Assembly: GCA_002733665.1 (NCBI GenBank)
Contig: NVWM01000009.1
Span: 1 to 64,000 of the forward strand
Reading direction: 5' to 3'
DNA length: 64,000 nucleotides
Source: Lutibacter sp.
GTDB lineage: Bacteria; Bacteroidota; Bacteroidia; Flavobacteriales; Flavobacteriaceae
Both the position numbers and the translations under genes were made by a program. Of the stretch, positions 19,109 through 27,115 are shown in pieces. Position 1 is the first letter of the stretch; each line of letters opens with the position of its first letter. Under the pieces are notes generated by a model that was given only the letters and a program-made list of their open reading frames with translations, did no database searches and was not told the origin of the DNA.

Positions 19109-20716
19109 ATGATGAGCCACGATACAAGTACGAAATCGATTTCGTTAAATAGTTATGGTATTAAAAATGCAGTAGTGCATTACAACTTATCCCCAGAAAA
19201 ATTACACCAAATATGTATCGATAATAAAATAGGAAAAGAGGCCGACTCAGGCGCTCTTGCTATTGATACAGGTGAATTTACAGGACGTTCTCCAATGGAC
19301 AGATTTATCGTAAAAGACGAAATCACTAAAGATAAAGTTTGGTGGGGAAATATTAATCTTCCTTTTGATTCTGATAAATTTGACAAATTGTATGACAAGG
19401 TTGTGGATTACCTTTCTGAAAAAGAAATATATGTAAGAGATAGTTATGCATGTGCAGATGAAAAATACAAACTCAATATACGAGTTGTAAATGAATATCC
19501 TTGGAGTAACATGTTTGCTTATAACATGTTTTTGCGCCCAACTGAACAAGAATTAGAAAATTTTTCTCCAGAATGGACGGTTATTAATGCTCCAGGTTTT
19601 ATGGCGGATGCTGAAGTTGATGGAACACGTCAACATAATTTTGCTATCTTAAATTTTGAAAAGAAAATTGCCTTAATTGGTGGAACTGGTTATACAGGCG
19701 AAATTAAAAAAGGAATTTTTTCTGCTTTAAACTTTATTCTTCCAGTGTTTAAAGAAACGTTGCCAATGCATTGTTCTGCAAATGTTGGTGAGGATGGAGA
19801 TACATCAATTTTCTTCGGTCTTTCTGGAACTGGAAAAACGACACTGTCTACCGATCCTAATAGAAGTTTGATTGGTGATGATGAGCATGGCTGGACAAAA
19901 GAGAATACAGTTTTCAATTTTGAAGGCGGATGTTATGCGAAAGTGATTAACCTTTCTCAAAAGCAAGAACCAGAAATTTATGCTGCTATAAAGAAAGGAG
20001 CAATCCTTGAAAACGTCGTTATGGATGATAACGGAGTTGTAGATTTTGAAGACACTTCTATTACACAAAATACACGTGTGAGTTATCCAATTTATCATAT
20101 AGATAATATTAGAGAACCATCAATTGACGAGAATCCAAAGAATATATTTTTCTTAACTGCTGATGCTTTTGGAGTTTTACCTCCAATAACAAAGTTAACT
20201 CCAGGTCAAGCAGCATATCACTTTATATCAGGTTATACAGCAAAAGTTGCTGGTACAGAAGCAGGTGTTACTGAACCTCAACCAAGTTTTTCAGCTTGTT
20301 TTGGAGCGCCATTTATGCCATTGCATCCAACAAAATATGCTGAAATGCTTAGCAAGAAAATGAAAGATGCTAAAGTGAATGTTTGGTTAGTTAATACTGG
20401 TTGGACAGGAGGACCTTATGGTGTTGGGTCTAGAATGAAATTAAAATATACAAGAGCAATGATTACTGCGGCTATGGACGGGAGTTTAGAAGCGGCTAAT
20501 AAAGATAATTATCACGTTCATTCTGTGTTTGGGTTATCTCAACCAAGAACATGCCCAAATGTTCCAACTGAAGTTTTAAGCCCAAGAAAATCTTGGAATA
20601 ATGATAAAGGATATTATAAAACAGCTCAGAAATTAGCAGATTCGTTTAAAGAAAATTTTAAACAATTTGAAGAGTTTGCAAATGATGAAATAATGAATGG
20701 TGGTCCATTAGTTTAA
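19109..20716 (+). CDS. pckA: ATP-dependent phosphoenolpyruvate carboxykinase
   Basis: Converts oxaloacetate and ATP to PEP and CO2, the entry step of gluconeogenesis. 535 residues, normal for the family. It has the kinase P-loop FGLSGTGKTTLSTDPNR (about 235-251), the metal and substrate loop GDDEHGW, and the substrate Arg in TGEFTGRSPMDRF. TAAATTTG at 19072-19079 is a plausible promoter -7 element. A strong hairpin terminator follows. Growth on amino acids such as hydroxyproline would need this enzyme, but the genes are not in one operon. Confidence 0.97.
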   Translation: MMSHDTSTKSISLNSYGIKNAVVHYNLSPEKLHQICIDNKIGKEADSGALAIDTGEFTGRSPMDRFIVKDEITKDKVWWGNINLPFDSDKFDKLYDKVVDYLSEKEIYVRDSYACADEKYKLNIRVVNEYPWSNMFAYNMFLRPTEQELENFSPEWTVINAPGFMADAEVDGTRQHNFAILNFEKKIALIGGTGYTGEIKKGIFSALNFILPVFKETLPMHCSANVGEDGDTSIFFGLSGTGKTTLSTDPNRSLIGDDEHGWTKENTVFNFEGGCYAKVINLSQKQEPEIYAAIKKGAILENVVMDDNGVVDFEDTSITQNTRVSYPIYHIDNIREPSIDENPKNIFFLTADAFGVLPPITKLTPGQAAYHFISGYTAKVAGTEAGVTEPQPSFSACFGAPFMPLHPTKYAEMLSKKMKDAKVNVWLVNTGWTGGPYGVGSRMKLKYTRAMITAAMDGSLEAANKDNYHVHSVFGLSQPRTCPNVPTEVLSPRKSWNNDKGYYKTAQKLADSFKENFKQFEEFANDEIMNGGPLV

Positions 20717-20734
20717 TGGTAAATGATTAAAAAA

Positions 20735-20764
20735 AAAAGACGAGCAATTTGCTCGTCTTTTTTT
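20735..20764. terminator. Rho-independent terminator after pckA
   Basis: A-tract, then GACGAGCAAATTGCTCGTC-like stem (GACGAGC pairs with GCTCGTC) and a run of T. It is placed 18 bases after the pckA stop and is symmetric enough to act both ways. Confidence 0.85.
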
Positions 20765-20828
20765 GTTTGTAAAATGAGTATAGTTTACCTGTATTGAATA
20801 ATTTTATGTATCGGTTTTGTATAAGAAA

Positions 20829-20980
20829 CGTAGGGCAGAGGAATCACTATCGTTTAGGTTTATAACTTAGCTAAATATAAATATTTTGCTATTATTTTTT
20901 CTTCTATAAACGCCAAATTTTATATTTAGCGGACTCTATTAAAATTCACAGAACTTTGAAGTTATCACAAACGCCCTATG
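20829..20980. repeat. Long nested palindrome in the spacer left of the restriction-modification module
   Basis: Outer arms CGTAGGGC (20829-20836) and GCCCTATG (20973-20980) pair with one wobble. Inside, a perfect 12-bp pair joins GCTAAATATAAA (20870-20881) with TTTATATTTAGC (20919-20930), flanked by ATAACTT/AAGTTAT. The spacer 20717-21115 has no credible gene. The architecture recalls recombination-site or cassette-end hairpins rather than a transcription terminator. Confidence 0.6.
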
Positions 20981-21039
20981 TTTTTTATACATTGTTAGGT
21001 GTCTGGCTTTTCTTTTCACAAACTTGCTAGCGTTTGCAA

Positions 21040-21104
21040 AGCCATACTCTTTTGCAATTTTTGGTTTATGTTGTGGCTGTAGCGAATTGCAAATGTGTAT
21101 GGCT
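21040..21104. repeat. 20-bp stem hairpin at the left edge of the restriction-modification module
   Basis: Arm 21040-21059 (AGCCATACTCTTTTGCAATT) pairs with arm 21085-21104 (AATTGCAAATGTGTATGGCT) at 18 of 20 positions around a 25-base loop. The three central bases of the stem form a small bulge. A hairpin of the same size but different sequence lies on the right side of the module (23562-23625). Confidence 0.7.
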
Positions 21105-21115
21105 TTTAGCGTTGG

Positions 21116-22216
21116 CTAATTAAAGTGCTCTTCAATTAATTCATTCCATTTATCTTTATGAGCTTTTTTCAATTCTTTGTCTATTTCTATTGCATCGCTA
21201 TAATTTTCAATAAACTCATCAAGAGAATTAATAAGTCTTAAATAATATTTCAGAGTTGGAGTAACTCCGTTGAATATTATTTGACAACCGTGTTCTATTT
21301 TTATTTCAGTTATTAAGTCCGCAATCTCTGACTTGTCACTTTCTTTTGTTCCTACATAAGATAACACATAATATCTCTCTGGATTGAATCTTTTAATTTT
21401 TTCTATGGCAATTCGAATAATTGTCGAATCAATTTCTTTGTCAAGTTTGATTTCTATTGATTCAAAAATATCACCATTTTTTGAAATTTCAATATCTCCT
21501 GATGATTTTGAAGTTCTATCGGAAGCTGTATGACTTCCCATTTCTTCTAATTCACAATCATCATATCTACTCAATTCATTTATTAAACTTTTATAGATAG
21601 AATAAAATGCAATTACTGGAAGTTTTGAACCACCGTGAGTTCCATAATTAAAGCTGAATTGCTCTTCGAGTGCAGTTATTATTTTTTCAATAGTTAAATT
21701 TTCGGGATTTTCTAATGGTTTGATTTCAACTGTTGAGCGTTTTTTAGCTTCAATAGCTTGAAATAATAGTAATCGTAAAATAGCGGTAGCCTTGGCTGCA
21801 TTTTTTTCTAAATAATCTAATGTTTCTAAAAATGCCTTTTTAACAACTTTGTTGCTTATTTTTCCTTGATAATCTAAAGTATATTCATAAGGCTGTTCAA
21901 GTGAACGAGTTAACCAACCATTTTCAGCCATTGAAGGTAATCCTAGTTCTTTTAATGTTGGAGTTATGAAACTAGTATCAATAGTTCTTCCAGAAAAACC
22001 ATTTTCCATACTTGATTGATGCTTTCTAACATCTTGTGTAGGAAATAAAATTTTATGAGTTACTAAAGTTGTTAAAACAGTATAAACACCTTTTTGTGTG
22101 CTTATTTTTGCTCCAATAGTTTTGATGTTTTCAATTGTAACTAGGTCAATATTATTTATGTCATTAACTGTAAAGGAGTTCTCGTAAGTCTCCAACAACT
22201 TTTCTTTGTGGTTCAT
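21116..22216 (-). CDS. Type II restriction endonuclease
   Basis: 366 residues. No signal or membrane segment. The central segment SSGDIEIS followed 10 residues later by ESIEIKLDKE resembles a PD-(D/E)XK nuclease core (Asp ... Glu-x-Lys). The gene overlaps the end of the C5 methyltransferase gene by 53 bases and follows a controller gene, the classic order of a type II system. Recognition sequence cannot be read from the protein. The start at 22216 lies inside the methyltransferase frame, so translation of the nuclease is probably coupled to and limited by it. Confidence 0.75.
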   Translation of the reverse strand: MNHKEKLLETYENSFTVNDINNIDLVTIENIKTIGAKISTQKGVYTVLTTLVTHKILFPTQDVRKHQSSMENGFSGRTIDTSFITPTLKELGLPSMAENGWLTRSLEQPYEYTLDYQGKISNKVVKKAFLETLDYLEKNAAKATAILRLLLFQAIEAKKRSTVEIKPLENPENLTIEKIITALEEQFSFNYGTHGGSKLPVIAFYSIYKSLINELSRYDDCELEEMGSHTASDRTSKSSGDIEISKNGDIFESIEIKLDKEIDSTIIRIAIEKIKRFNPERYYVLSYVGTKESDKSEIADLITEIKIEHGCQIIFNGVTPTLKYYLRLINSLDEFIENYSDAIEIDKELKKAHKDKWNELIEEHFN

Positions 22217-23195
22217 TTATTAATAAGTTTTGTTCTTTAATACTCTTGGCAACTTCAAATATTACGGGAATTGCCACTGAGTTACCGATTTGTTTATATT
22301 GTTCTCCTTTTGTAGAATGTTTTTTAAAATTTTTAGGAAACCCCATTATTCTATAACATTCATTTATTGTTAATTTTCTTACTCTGTCTTCTTTTGGTAA
22401 ATAAATAAAAAACCTCCCGGCAGTTTCTTGTGATGGAATTGTAGGGTGTGTTCCTTCCACAGAATAAATTCTATTAGGCTGTCTATGAACTCTTGATAAA
22501 TGTTCTGTGTTTGGTCTAACTCCAGTTTTCCAAGTATTTTTATTTCTATAACCTGTAAAAATTAAACCTGTTAGTTGTTTTTTAGGATTATCAATTAAAG
22601 TGTATTCAGATTTATCTAAATATTCAAAATCTCCTTTTTTATCAAGAAAATTCTTTAATTGAACAGGTGCTTTTGTTTCTATTTTTTCAAATTTAAAATA
22701 ACTGTTTTTAGTTGCAATAATAAAAATTCGCTCTCTGTTTTGAGGTAATCCAAAATTCTTTGCGTTCAATATTTGATGAGAAACATTGTATCCAAGATTG
22801 GTTAAAGTTTCAAGAATAGTTTTAAAAGTTCTTTTTTTATCGTGATGAATTAAATGTTTTACATTTTCTAAAACAACAACTTTCGGTTGTTTTTCATCTA
22901 TGATTCTGCATATATCAAAAAATAGAGTTCCTCTTGTGTCATCAAATCCTTTTTTCTTACCGGAAATACTAAAAGGTTGACAAGGAAAACCTCCAAGTAA
23001 AACGTCAAAGTCTGGAATGTCTTTAGGTTTAATTTTAGTAATATCTCCAAAAACTTCATCATTAAAATTGTTTTGATATACTTCTTGACAAGCTGAGTCT
23101 ATTTCAGAAGTAAATACACATTCGTAACCAGCATCTTCAAATCCCTTTCTGAAGCCTCCAATTCCTGCAAATAAATCAATAAATCTTGGCTTCAT
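22164..23195 (-). CDS. DNA (cytosine-5)-methyltransferase
   Basis: 343 residues with all diagnostic motifs in order: SAM-binding FIDLFAGIGGFRKGF (about 5-19), catalytic GGFPCQPFS (about 68-76), VVLENVKHL, QNRERIFI, a target-recognition region containing RVHRQPNRIYSVEGTHPT, and QIGNSVAIPV near 307-316. It protects the host site against the neighbouring endonuclease. The start is one base after the controller stop, and the end overlaps the endonuclease gene, so the three genes form one operon. Confidence 0.95.
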   Translation of the reverse strand: MKPRFIDLFAGIGGFRKGFEDAGYECVFTSEIDSACQEVYQNNFNDEVFGDITKIKPKDIPDFDVLLGGFPCQPFSISGKKKGFDDTRGTLFFDICRIIDEKQPKVVVLENVKHLIHHDKKRTFKTILETLTNLGYNVSHQILNAKNFGLPQNRERIFIIATKNSYFKFEKIETKAPVQLKNFLDKKGDFEYLDKSEYTLIDNPKKQLTGLIFTGYRNKNTWKTGVRPNTEHLSRVHRQPNRIYSVEGTHPTIPSQETAGRFFIYLPKEDRVRKLTINECYRIMGFPKNFKKHSTKGEQYKQIGNSVAIPVIFEVAKSIKEQNLLINEPQRKVVGDLRELLYS

Positions 23196-23196
23196 A

Positions 23197-23496
23197 TTAA
23201 TTTGTTTTTATTCTATATTTAATTTTTTCTTCAGCTACTTTAAGGGCTTGTTCAGCTAAATCTTCATTTTCTAAATCATAAACAACTTTGTCGCTTAACC
23301 AAGCAATAATTAAATCATTCCTGTCAAGCTTAAAAAAATCAGCAAACTTTATTACTTGCTCTTTCGTTGGTTTTCTTTCTCCTCTTTCGAACTTGCTAAT
23401 AATAGCTTGGTCAATATCGAGTTCAGCTCCTACGTGGCGAAGAATATAATTATTTTCTTCCCTTGACTTTTTAATTATTTCTCCAAAAGATTTCAT
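23197..23496 (-). CDS. XRE-family controller protein of the restriction-modification system
   Basis: 99 residues with an N-terminal helix-turn-helix of the HTH_3/XRE type (GAELDIDQAIISKFERGERK, about 24-43) and a helical tail. Small XRE proteins upstream of methyltransferase and nuclease genes usually act as C proteins that delay nuclease expression after entry into a new host. Upstream, GTCAAATTATATTAATTATC and nearby GTCAAAA copies could be its binding sites, but I could not define a symmetrical C-box with confidence. Confidence 0.85.
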   Translation of the reverse strand: MKSFGEIIKKSREENNYILRHVGAELDIDQAIISKFERGERKPTKEQVIKFADFFKLDRNDLIIAWLSDKVVYDLENEDLAEQALKVAEEKIKYRIKTN

Positions 23497-23561
23497 AAGA
23501 CAATAATTGTTTTGACAAAAATAGTCAAATTATATTAATTATCGTCAAAAGCGTTGGGTAA

Positions 23562-23625
23562 TTTTAGCTCTTTTGGTTTTTAGAGCGTTGGAATAGAGTG
23601 TTGGCAAAAACCGAAAGTGCTAAAA
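23562..23625. repeat. 20-bp stem hairpin at the right edge of the restriction-modification module
   Basis: Arm 23562-23581 (TTTTAGCTCTTTTGGTTTTT) pairs with arm 23606-23625 (AAAAACCGAAAGTGCTAAAA) at 18 of 20 positions around a 24-base loop containing two GTTGG motifs. The rest of the spacer to 23759 has no gene. Confidence 0.7.
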
Positions 23626-23759
23626 TTTGCGGCTAGTTTTTTTGCTTGCACCTAATGGCTAAGATAATGTTCGGTTTTAATGAACTTTATCGTGCGATAG
23701 GTAAAGTTAGCGATAAAAAATGACAAAGTCAAGTTTTGTAATTGATAAAAATAAAATGG

Positions 23760-23767
23760 TAACTTTG
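23760..23767 (+). promoter_or_regulatory. Probable promoter of tag
   Basis: TAACTTTG fits TAnnTTTG exactly and is preceded by a TTG at 23736-23738 with a 21-base spacer, within the usual range for Bacteroidota sigma-A promoters. The tag ATG is 17 bases downstream. Confidence 0.55.
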
Positions 23768-23784
23768 TAAAAATAAAGACAGAA

Positions 23785-24354
23785 ATGGATAAAAAACGTT
23801 GTTCTTGGGCAGGAAAAGACCCTTTATATATTGAGTATCACGATACAGAATGGGGAGTTCCATTATATGATGAAGTTAAATTGTTTGAATTTTTGATTCT
23901 TGAAACTTTTCAGGCAGGATTAAGTTGGATTACGGTACTTCGTAAGCGAGAAAATTTTAGAGTAGCCTTTGATAAATTCGATTATAAGAAAATTGCAAAA
24001 TACGGAGAAGATAAATATAACGAATTACTTCAAAATGCAGGAATCATCAGAAATAAATTAAAAATAAAAGCAACTATTTCAAATGCGATTGCGTTTATGG
24101 AAATTCAGAAAGAATTTGGCTCGTTTTCAGATTATATTTGGAGTTTCACTAACGGAAAACCTATAGTGAATAAATGGAAATCTGAAAATGAAGTTCCACC
24201 AAATACAGCACTCTCTGATATCATTTCTAAAGACTTGAAAAAACGAGGGTTTAAGTTTGTTGGTTCGACAGTGATTTATGCACATATGCAAGCTACAGGG
24301 ATGGTCAATGATCATACAACTGATTGTTTTCGCTATAATGAGTGCAAAATCTAG
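23785..24354 (+). CDS. tag: DNA-3-methyladenine glycosylase I
   Basis: Base-excision repair enzyme that removes 3-methyladenine. 189 residues. The N-terminal zinc-site motif KKRCSWAGKDPLYIEYHDTE is present, with the second part HTTDCFRYNEC at the C-terminus supplying the remaining zinc ligands. The family hallmark FEFLILETFQAGLSWITVL (about 36-54) is intact. It ends next to a convergent small membrane protein gene. Confidence 0.96.
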   Translation: MDKKRCSWAGKDPLYIEYHDTEWGVPLYDEVKLFEFLILETFQAGLSWITVLRKRENFRVAFDKFDYKKIAKYGEDKYNELLQNAGIIRNKLKIKATISNAIAFMEIQKEFGSFSDYIWSFTNGKPIVNKWKSENEVPPNTALSDIISKDLKKRGFKFVGSTVIYAHMQATGMVNDHTTDCFRYNECKI

Positions 24355-24540
24355 TTAGTGCATAGAAAATGTAATCACTCCAAAAAGAATGAAAATTGCA
24401 ATAGCAACTATTAAAACAATAAATGTGTTTTTATAGTGCACCTTATGTAATTTCAGATCTTTTCTATAACTATATATCATAAGAATTACAAAAGCAATAA
24501 AGAATAAAACAGCAAAAATTTTCTGTCCAGAAGTAAACAT
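24355..24540 (-). CDS. Small two-helix membrane protein
   Basis: 61 residues. Two hydrophobic helices (about 8-24 and 39-57) flank a basic loop YRKDLKLHKVHYKN. No family is recognised, although small proteins of this shape are frequent in Flavobacteria. The stop directly abuts the tag stop, so the genes are convergent. Composition matches the neighbours, and the frame fills an otherwise empty gap, which supports a real gene. Confidence 0.6.
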   Translation of the reverse strand: MFTSGQKIFAVLFFIAFVILMIYSYRKDLKLHKVHYKNTFIVLIVAIAIFILFGVITFSMH

Positions 24541-24588
24541 AATCTTGTATATTTATGAGCGTAAAAATACATAAAATATCAGTAAAAA

Positions 24589-24975
24589 ATGAAAAATAAA
24601 ATTAAAGCAGTTCAAGAATTTCATGAAGCATTTAAAATAGGCTTGAAACATACACCTACAGCAAATTTAGGCGAGGCAAAAAATATGTTGCGCTATAATT
24701 TAATGGCTGAAGAGAATGATGAGTACTTAGAAGCTGCGAAAAATGATGATTTAGTTGAGGTTGCAGATGCGCTAGGCGATATGTTGTATATTTTATGTGG
24801 AACAATCATTGAGCACGGTATGCAATATAAAATTGAAGAAGTTTTTAATGAGATTCAGCGAAGTAATATGAGTAAATTAGGAGCGGATGGTAAACCTATT
24901 TATCGTGAAGATGGGAAAGTGCTGAAAGGTCCAAATTATTTTAAACCGAATATTAAAGAGATTTTAGATAAATAA
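24589..24975 (+). CDS. MazG-like nucleotide pyrophosphohydrolase
   Basis: 128-residue all-alpha NTP pyrophosphohydrolase-like protein. The metal-binding signature is visible as EENDEYLEA (about 44-52) followed by EVADALGDMLYILCG (about 62-76). The family hydrolyses NTPs or phosphoribosyl-ATP to the monophosphate and PPi, often as housecleaning; the exact substrate is unknown. A strong bidirectional terminator separates it from ilvE. Confidence 0.85.
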   Translation: MKNKIKAVQEFHEAFKIGLKHTPTANLGEAKNMLRYNLMAEENDEYLEAAKNDDLVEVADALGDMLYILCGTIIEHGMQYKIEEVFNEIQRSNMSKLGADGKPIYREDGKVLKGPNYFKPNIKEILDK

Positions 24976-25001
24976 AAAAAGCGCCAATTGGCGCTTTTTT
25001 T
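24974..25001. terminator. Bidirectional terminator between the MazG-like gene and ilvE
   Basis: A-tract, GCGCCAATTGGCGC palindromic stem and T-tract, placed between the two convergent stop codons. It should work in both directions. Confidence 0.9.
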
Positions 25002-25006
25002 ATTTA

Positions 25007-26074
25007 TTATTTCACAGGATACCTCCAACCAAACTTGTCTTCGGTTTTTCCGTATTGAATATCTGTAATTCGTTTTTTCAATCTTGATGCATAAGAATTT
25101 TCCATTTCTGGCAAATCATAATCTTCTCCTCTGTGCCCAAAACCTGCAATTGGTGATATTACGGCAGCAGTTCCGGCTCCAAACATCTCTTTTAATTCTC
25201 CTTTTTTAGAAGCCTCAATAAGTTCGCTAACTTTTATTTTTCGCACTTCAACTTTAATTCCTTCATCCTCAGCAATAGTAATAATACTTTTGCGAGTTAT
25301 ACCATCTAAAATTCGATCGCTAGTTGGACCTGTAAGTAGTGTATCTCCAATTCTAACAAAAATGTTCATTGCGCCAGCCTCTTCAATATACTCATGTGTA
25401 TTGTCATCAGTCCAAATAACTTGTTGATATCCTTTTTCTTTGGCTAATTGAGTTGGATAAAATTGTCCAGCATAATTACCTCCTGCTTTTGCAAAACCTA
25501 CTCCGCCATTGGCAGAACGCGAATACTTTTCTTCAATAAGTACTTTTATTTCTCCTCCAAAATATGCTCCAGAAGGTGATGTTGCAATGACGAATTTATA
25601 TTCATCAGAAGGTGAAGCGTGAAAACCGTTTCCAGTAGCAAGCATAAACGGACGAATGTAAAGTGAACTCCCTTCTGTTGTAGGAATCCAATCTTTATCG
25701 ATTTTTAAAAGTGCTTCTAAACCTTCCATAAAACTTTCTTCAGGAAATTCAGGAATTGCCAATCTCTTTGCAGAAATATTAAGGCGCTTTTGGTTTTCTA
25801 ATGGTCTGAATAATAAGGTTTCACCATTCTCATTCTTATATGCTTTCATCCCTTCAAAAATAGATTGACCGTAATGAAAAATTTTAGATGAAGGAGATAA
25901 GCTAATATTTTGAAAAGGAATAACTTGTGATTGTTGCCACTTTCCGTCTTTATAATCACAAACAAACATATGATCAGAAAATTGTTGACCAAAAGCCAAA
26001 TTGCTGAAATCTATTTCTGAAATTCTTGATTTTGAAACTTTTTTAATAACGATATTCCCTGTTGCTACACTCAT
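25007..26074 (-). CDS. ilvE: Branched-chain amino acid aminotransferase
   Basis: PLP enzyme of fold type IV, 355 residues, the length of the longer class II BCATs. It transfers amino groups between Leu/Ile/Val and 2-oxoglutarate. Visible motifs are FHYGQSIFEGMKAY (about 66-79), GFAKAGGNYAGQFYPTQLA with the PLP Lys nearby, and the phosphate-binding GITRKSIITIA and FGAGTAAVISPIA. It is monocistronic, with a terminator just downstream. Confidence 0.95.
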   Translation of the reverse strand: MSVATGNIVIKKVSKSRISEIDFSNLAFGQQFSDHMFVCDYKDGKWQQSQVIPFQNISLSPSSKIFHYGQSIFEGMKAYKNENGETLLFRPLENQKRLNISAKRLAIPEFPEESFMEGLEALLKIDKDWIPTTEGSSLYIRPFMLATGNGFHASPSDEYKFVIATSPSGAYFGGEIKVLIEEKYSRSANGGVGFAKAGGNYAGQFYPTQLAKEKGYQQVIWTDDNTHEYIEEAGAMNIFVRIGDTLLTGPTSDRILDGITRKSIITIAEDEGIKVEVRKIKVSELIEASKKGELKEMFGAGTAAVISPIAGFGHRGEDYDLPEMENSYASRLKKRITDIQYGKTEDKFGWRYPVK

Positions 26075-26198
26075 AAATATTGTGTTTGTAATTTAGTGCA
26101 AAAATACAAAATCTGAACGACAATTATTTGGGCGCTTAGTTTTTTTATTTGAAGTATTTATGGTGTAACTTTGTGTTATTAATATTAAATATTACAAT

Positions 26199-26669
26199 AT
26201 GAAAAGAGTTGCCTTGTTAATGTCAGTATTTATGATACTATTGGCATGTAAAAAAGAAGAAAAAATTAATTATAAATCGTTTGGTGCAGAAATTACAGAT
26301 GTTGGGACTATTTCTAAAGAAAAAATGGCATCACAGTTTGAAACCCTTAAGGTTGGTGATACTTTAGATGTTAAATTTACCTCGAAAATTAATGAAGTTT
26401 GTAAGACTAAAGGATGTTGGATGAAGTTAGATTTAGGTGAAGAAAAAGAATCAATGGTTCGTTTTGTAGACTATGGTTTTTTTATGCCCTTAAATGCTGA
26501 TGGTAGAGAAGTTGTTGTAAACGGAAAGGCTTATGTTACCGAAATTTCTGTGAAAGAATTGCAGCATTATGCGAAAGATGCAGGACAATCAGAAGATGAA
26601 ATAGCATTGATTACTGAACCAAAATTTACTTATGCTTTTTTGGCTGATGGAGTTTTAATGAAAGACTAA
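26199..26669 (+). CDS. DUF4920 lipoprotein
   Basis: 156 residues with a lipoprotein signal ending LLACKK (lipid Cys near 17). The body has the DUF4920 pattern, including VCKTKGCWMKL (about 67-77), which suggests a small OB-like periplasmic domain that may bind metal through its two cysteines; this function is speculative. TAACTTTG at 26166-26173 is a likely promoter element. It is followed after 10 bases by a haem-binding lipoprotein gene. Confidence 0.85.
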   Translation: MKRVALLMSVFMILLACKKEEKINYKSFGAEITDVGTISKEKMASQFETLKVGDTLDVKFTSKINEVCKTKGCWMKLDLGEEKESMVRFVDYGFFMPLNADGREVVVNGKAYVTEISVKELQHYAKDAGQSEDEIALITEPKFTYAFLADGVLMKD

Positions 26670-26679
26670 CCTGTAGATA

Positions 26680-27111
26680 ATGAAACAACTATTATTTATT
26701 TTAGTATTAACAATATTCGTATCGTGTAATTCTACTTCTAAAGAGGAAGGTAAATCAGAAAAGAAAGAAGAGTTAGTGATGTATAATCCATCTGAATTAA
26801 CATTATTGATGGAAGAGATTTACACTAAGAATGAACAAGTAAAAGCTCAAATTTTGGATGGTGAGTTACCTTCAGCGTTTCCAGAAAAGTTTCTAAAAAT
26901 TCATTCTGCAGTAATGACAGAGCAATTTGAGAGAGATGAAACGTTTGATATATTGGCTGATAATTTTGTTAAAAGTCAGCGATCAATTTATTCATCTACT
27001 CCTGAAACTGTAAAGAAAAACTTTAATACCTCAATTAATTTATGTGTTGCGTGTCATCAAAATACGTGTACAGGACCAATACCAAGAATCAAGAAGTTAT
27101 TGATTAAATAA
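26680..27111 (+). CDS. Small c-type haem lipoprotein
   Basis: 143 residues. The lipoprotein signal (ILVLTIFVSCNSTS, lipid Cys near 16) is followed by a charged linker and a helical region. A single CVACH haem c motif lies close to the C-terminus (about 125-129), followed at once by QNTCTGPIPRIKKL. This is the arrangement of cytochrome c'-like or sensor-type small proteins, in which the haem site is C-terminal. The partner is unknown. It is co-directional with the DUF4920 gene and mnmD with very short gaps. Confidence 0.75.
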   Translation: MKQLLFILVLTIFVSCNSTSKEEGKSEKKEELVMYNPSELTLLMEEIYTKNEQVKAQILDGELPSAFPEKFLKIHSAVMTEQFERDETFDILADNFVKSQRSIYSSTPETVKKNFNTSINLCVACHQNTCTGPIPRIKKLLIK

Positions 27112-27115
27112 AAAT

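Larger units (their letters stand above)
21108..23563. mobile_element. Putative mobile restriction-modification cassette bounded by direct repeats
   Basis: Three minus-strand genes (controller, methyltransferase, endonuclease) lie between AGCGTTGGCTAATT (21108-21121) and AGCGTTGGGTAATT (23550-23563), identical at 13 of 14 positions. The left repeat contains the stop codon of the endonuclease gene. Beyond each repeat lies a 20-bp stem hairpin, and the outer flanks carry GTTAGGTG (left) and CACCTAAT (right) in inverted orientation. No integrase or transposase is present, so movement would need a trans-acting enzyme. The boundaries are inferred from symmetry only. Confidence 0.5.

Noticed and set aside
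23497-23784. A gene or integrase between the controller gene and tag
   Set aside because: All frames are short. The region holds the direct repeat, a hairpin, and the tag promoter only.
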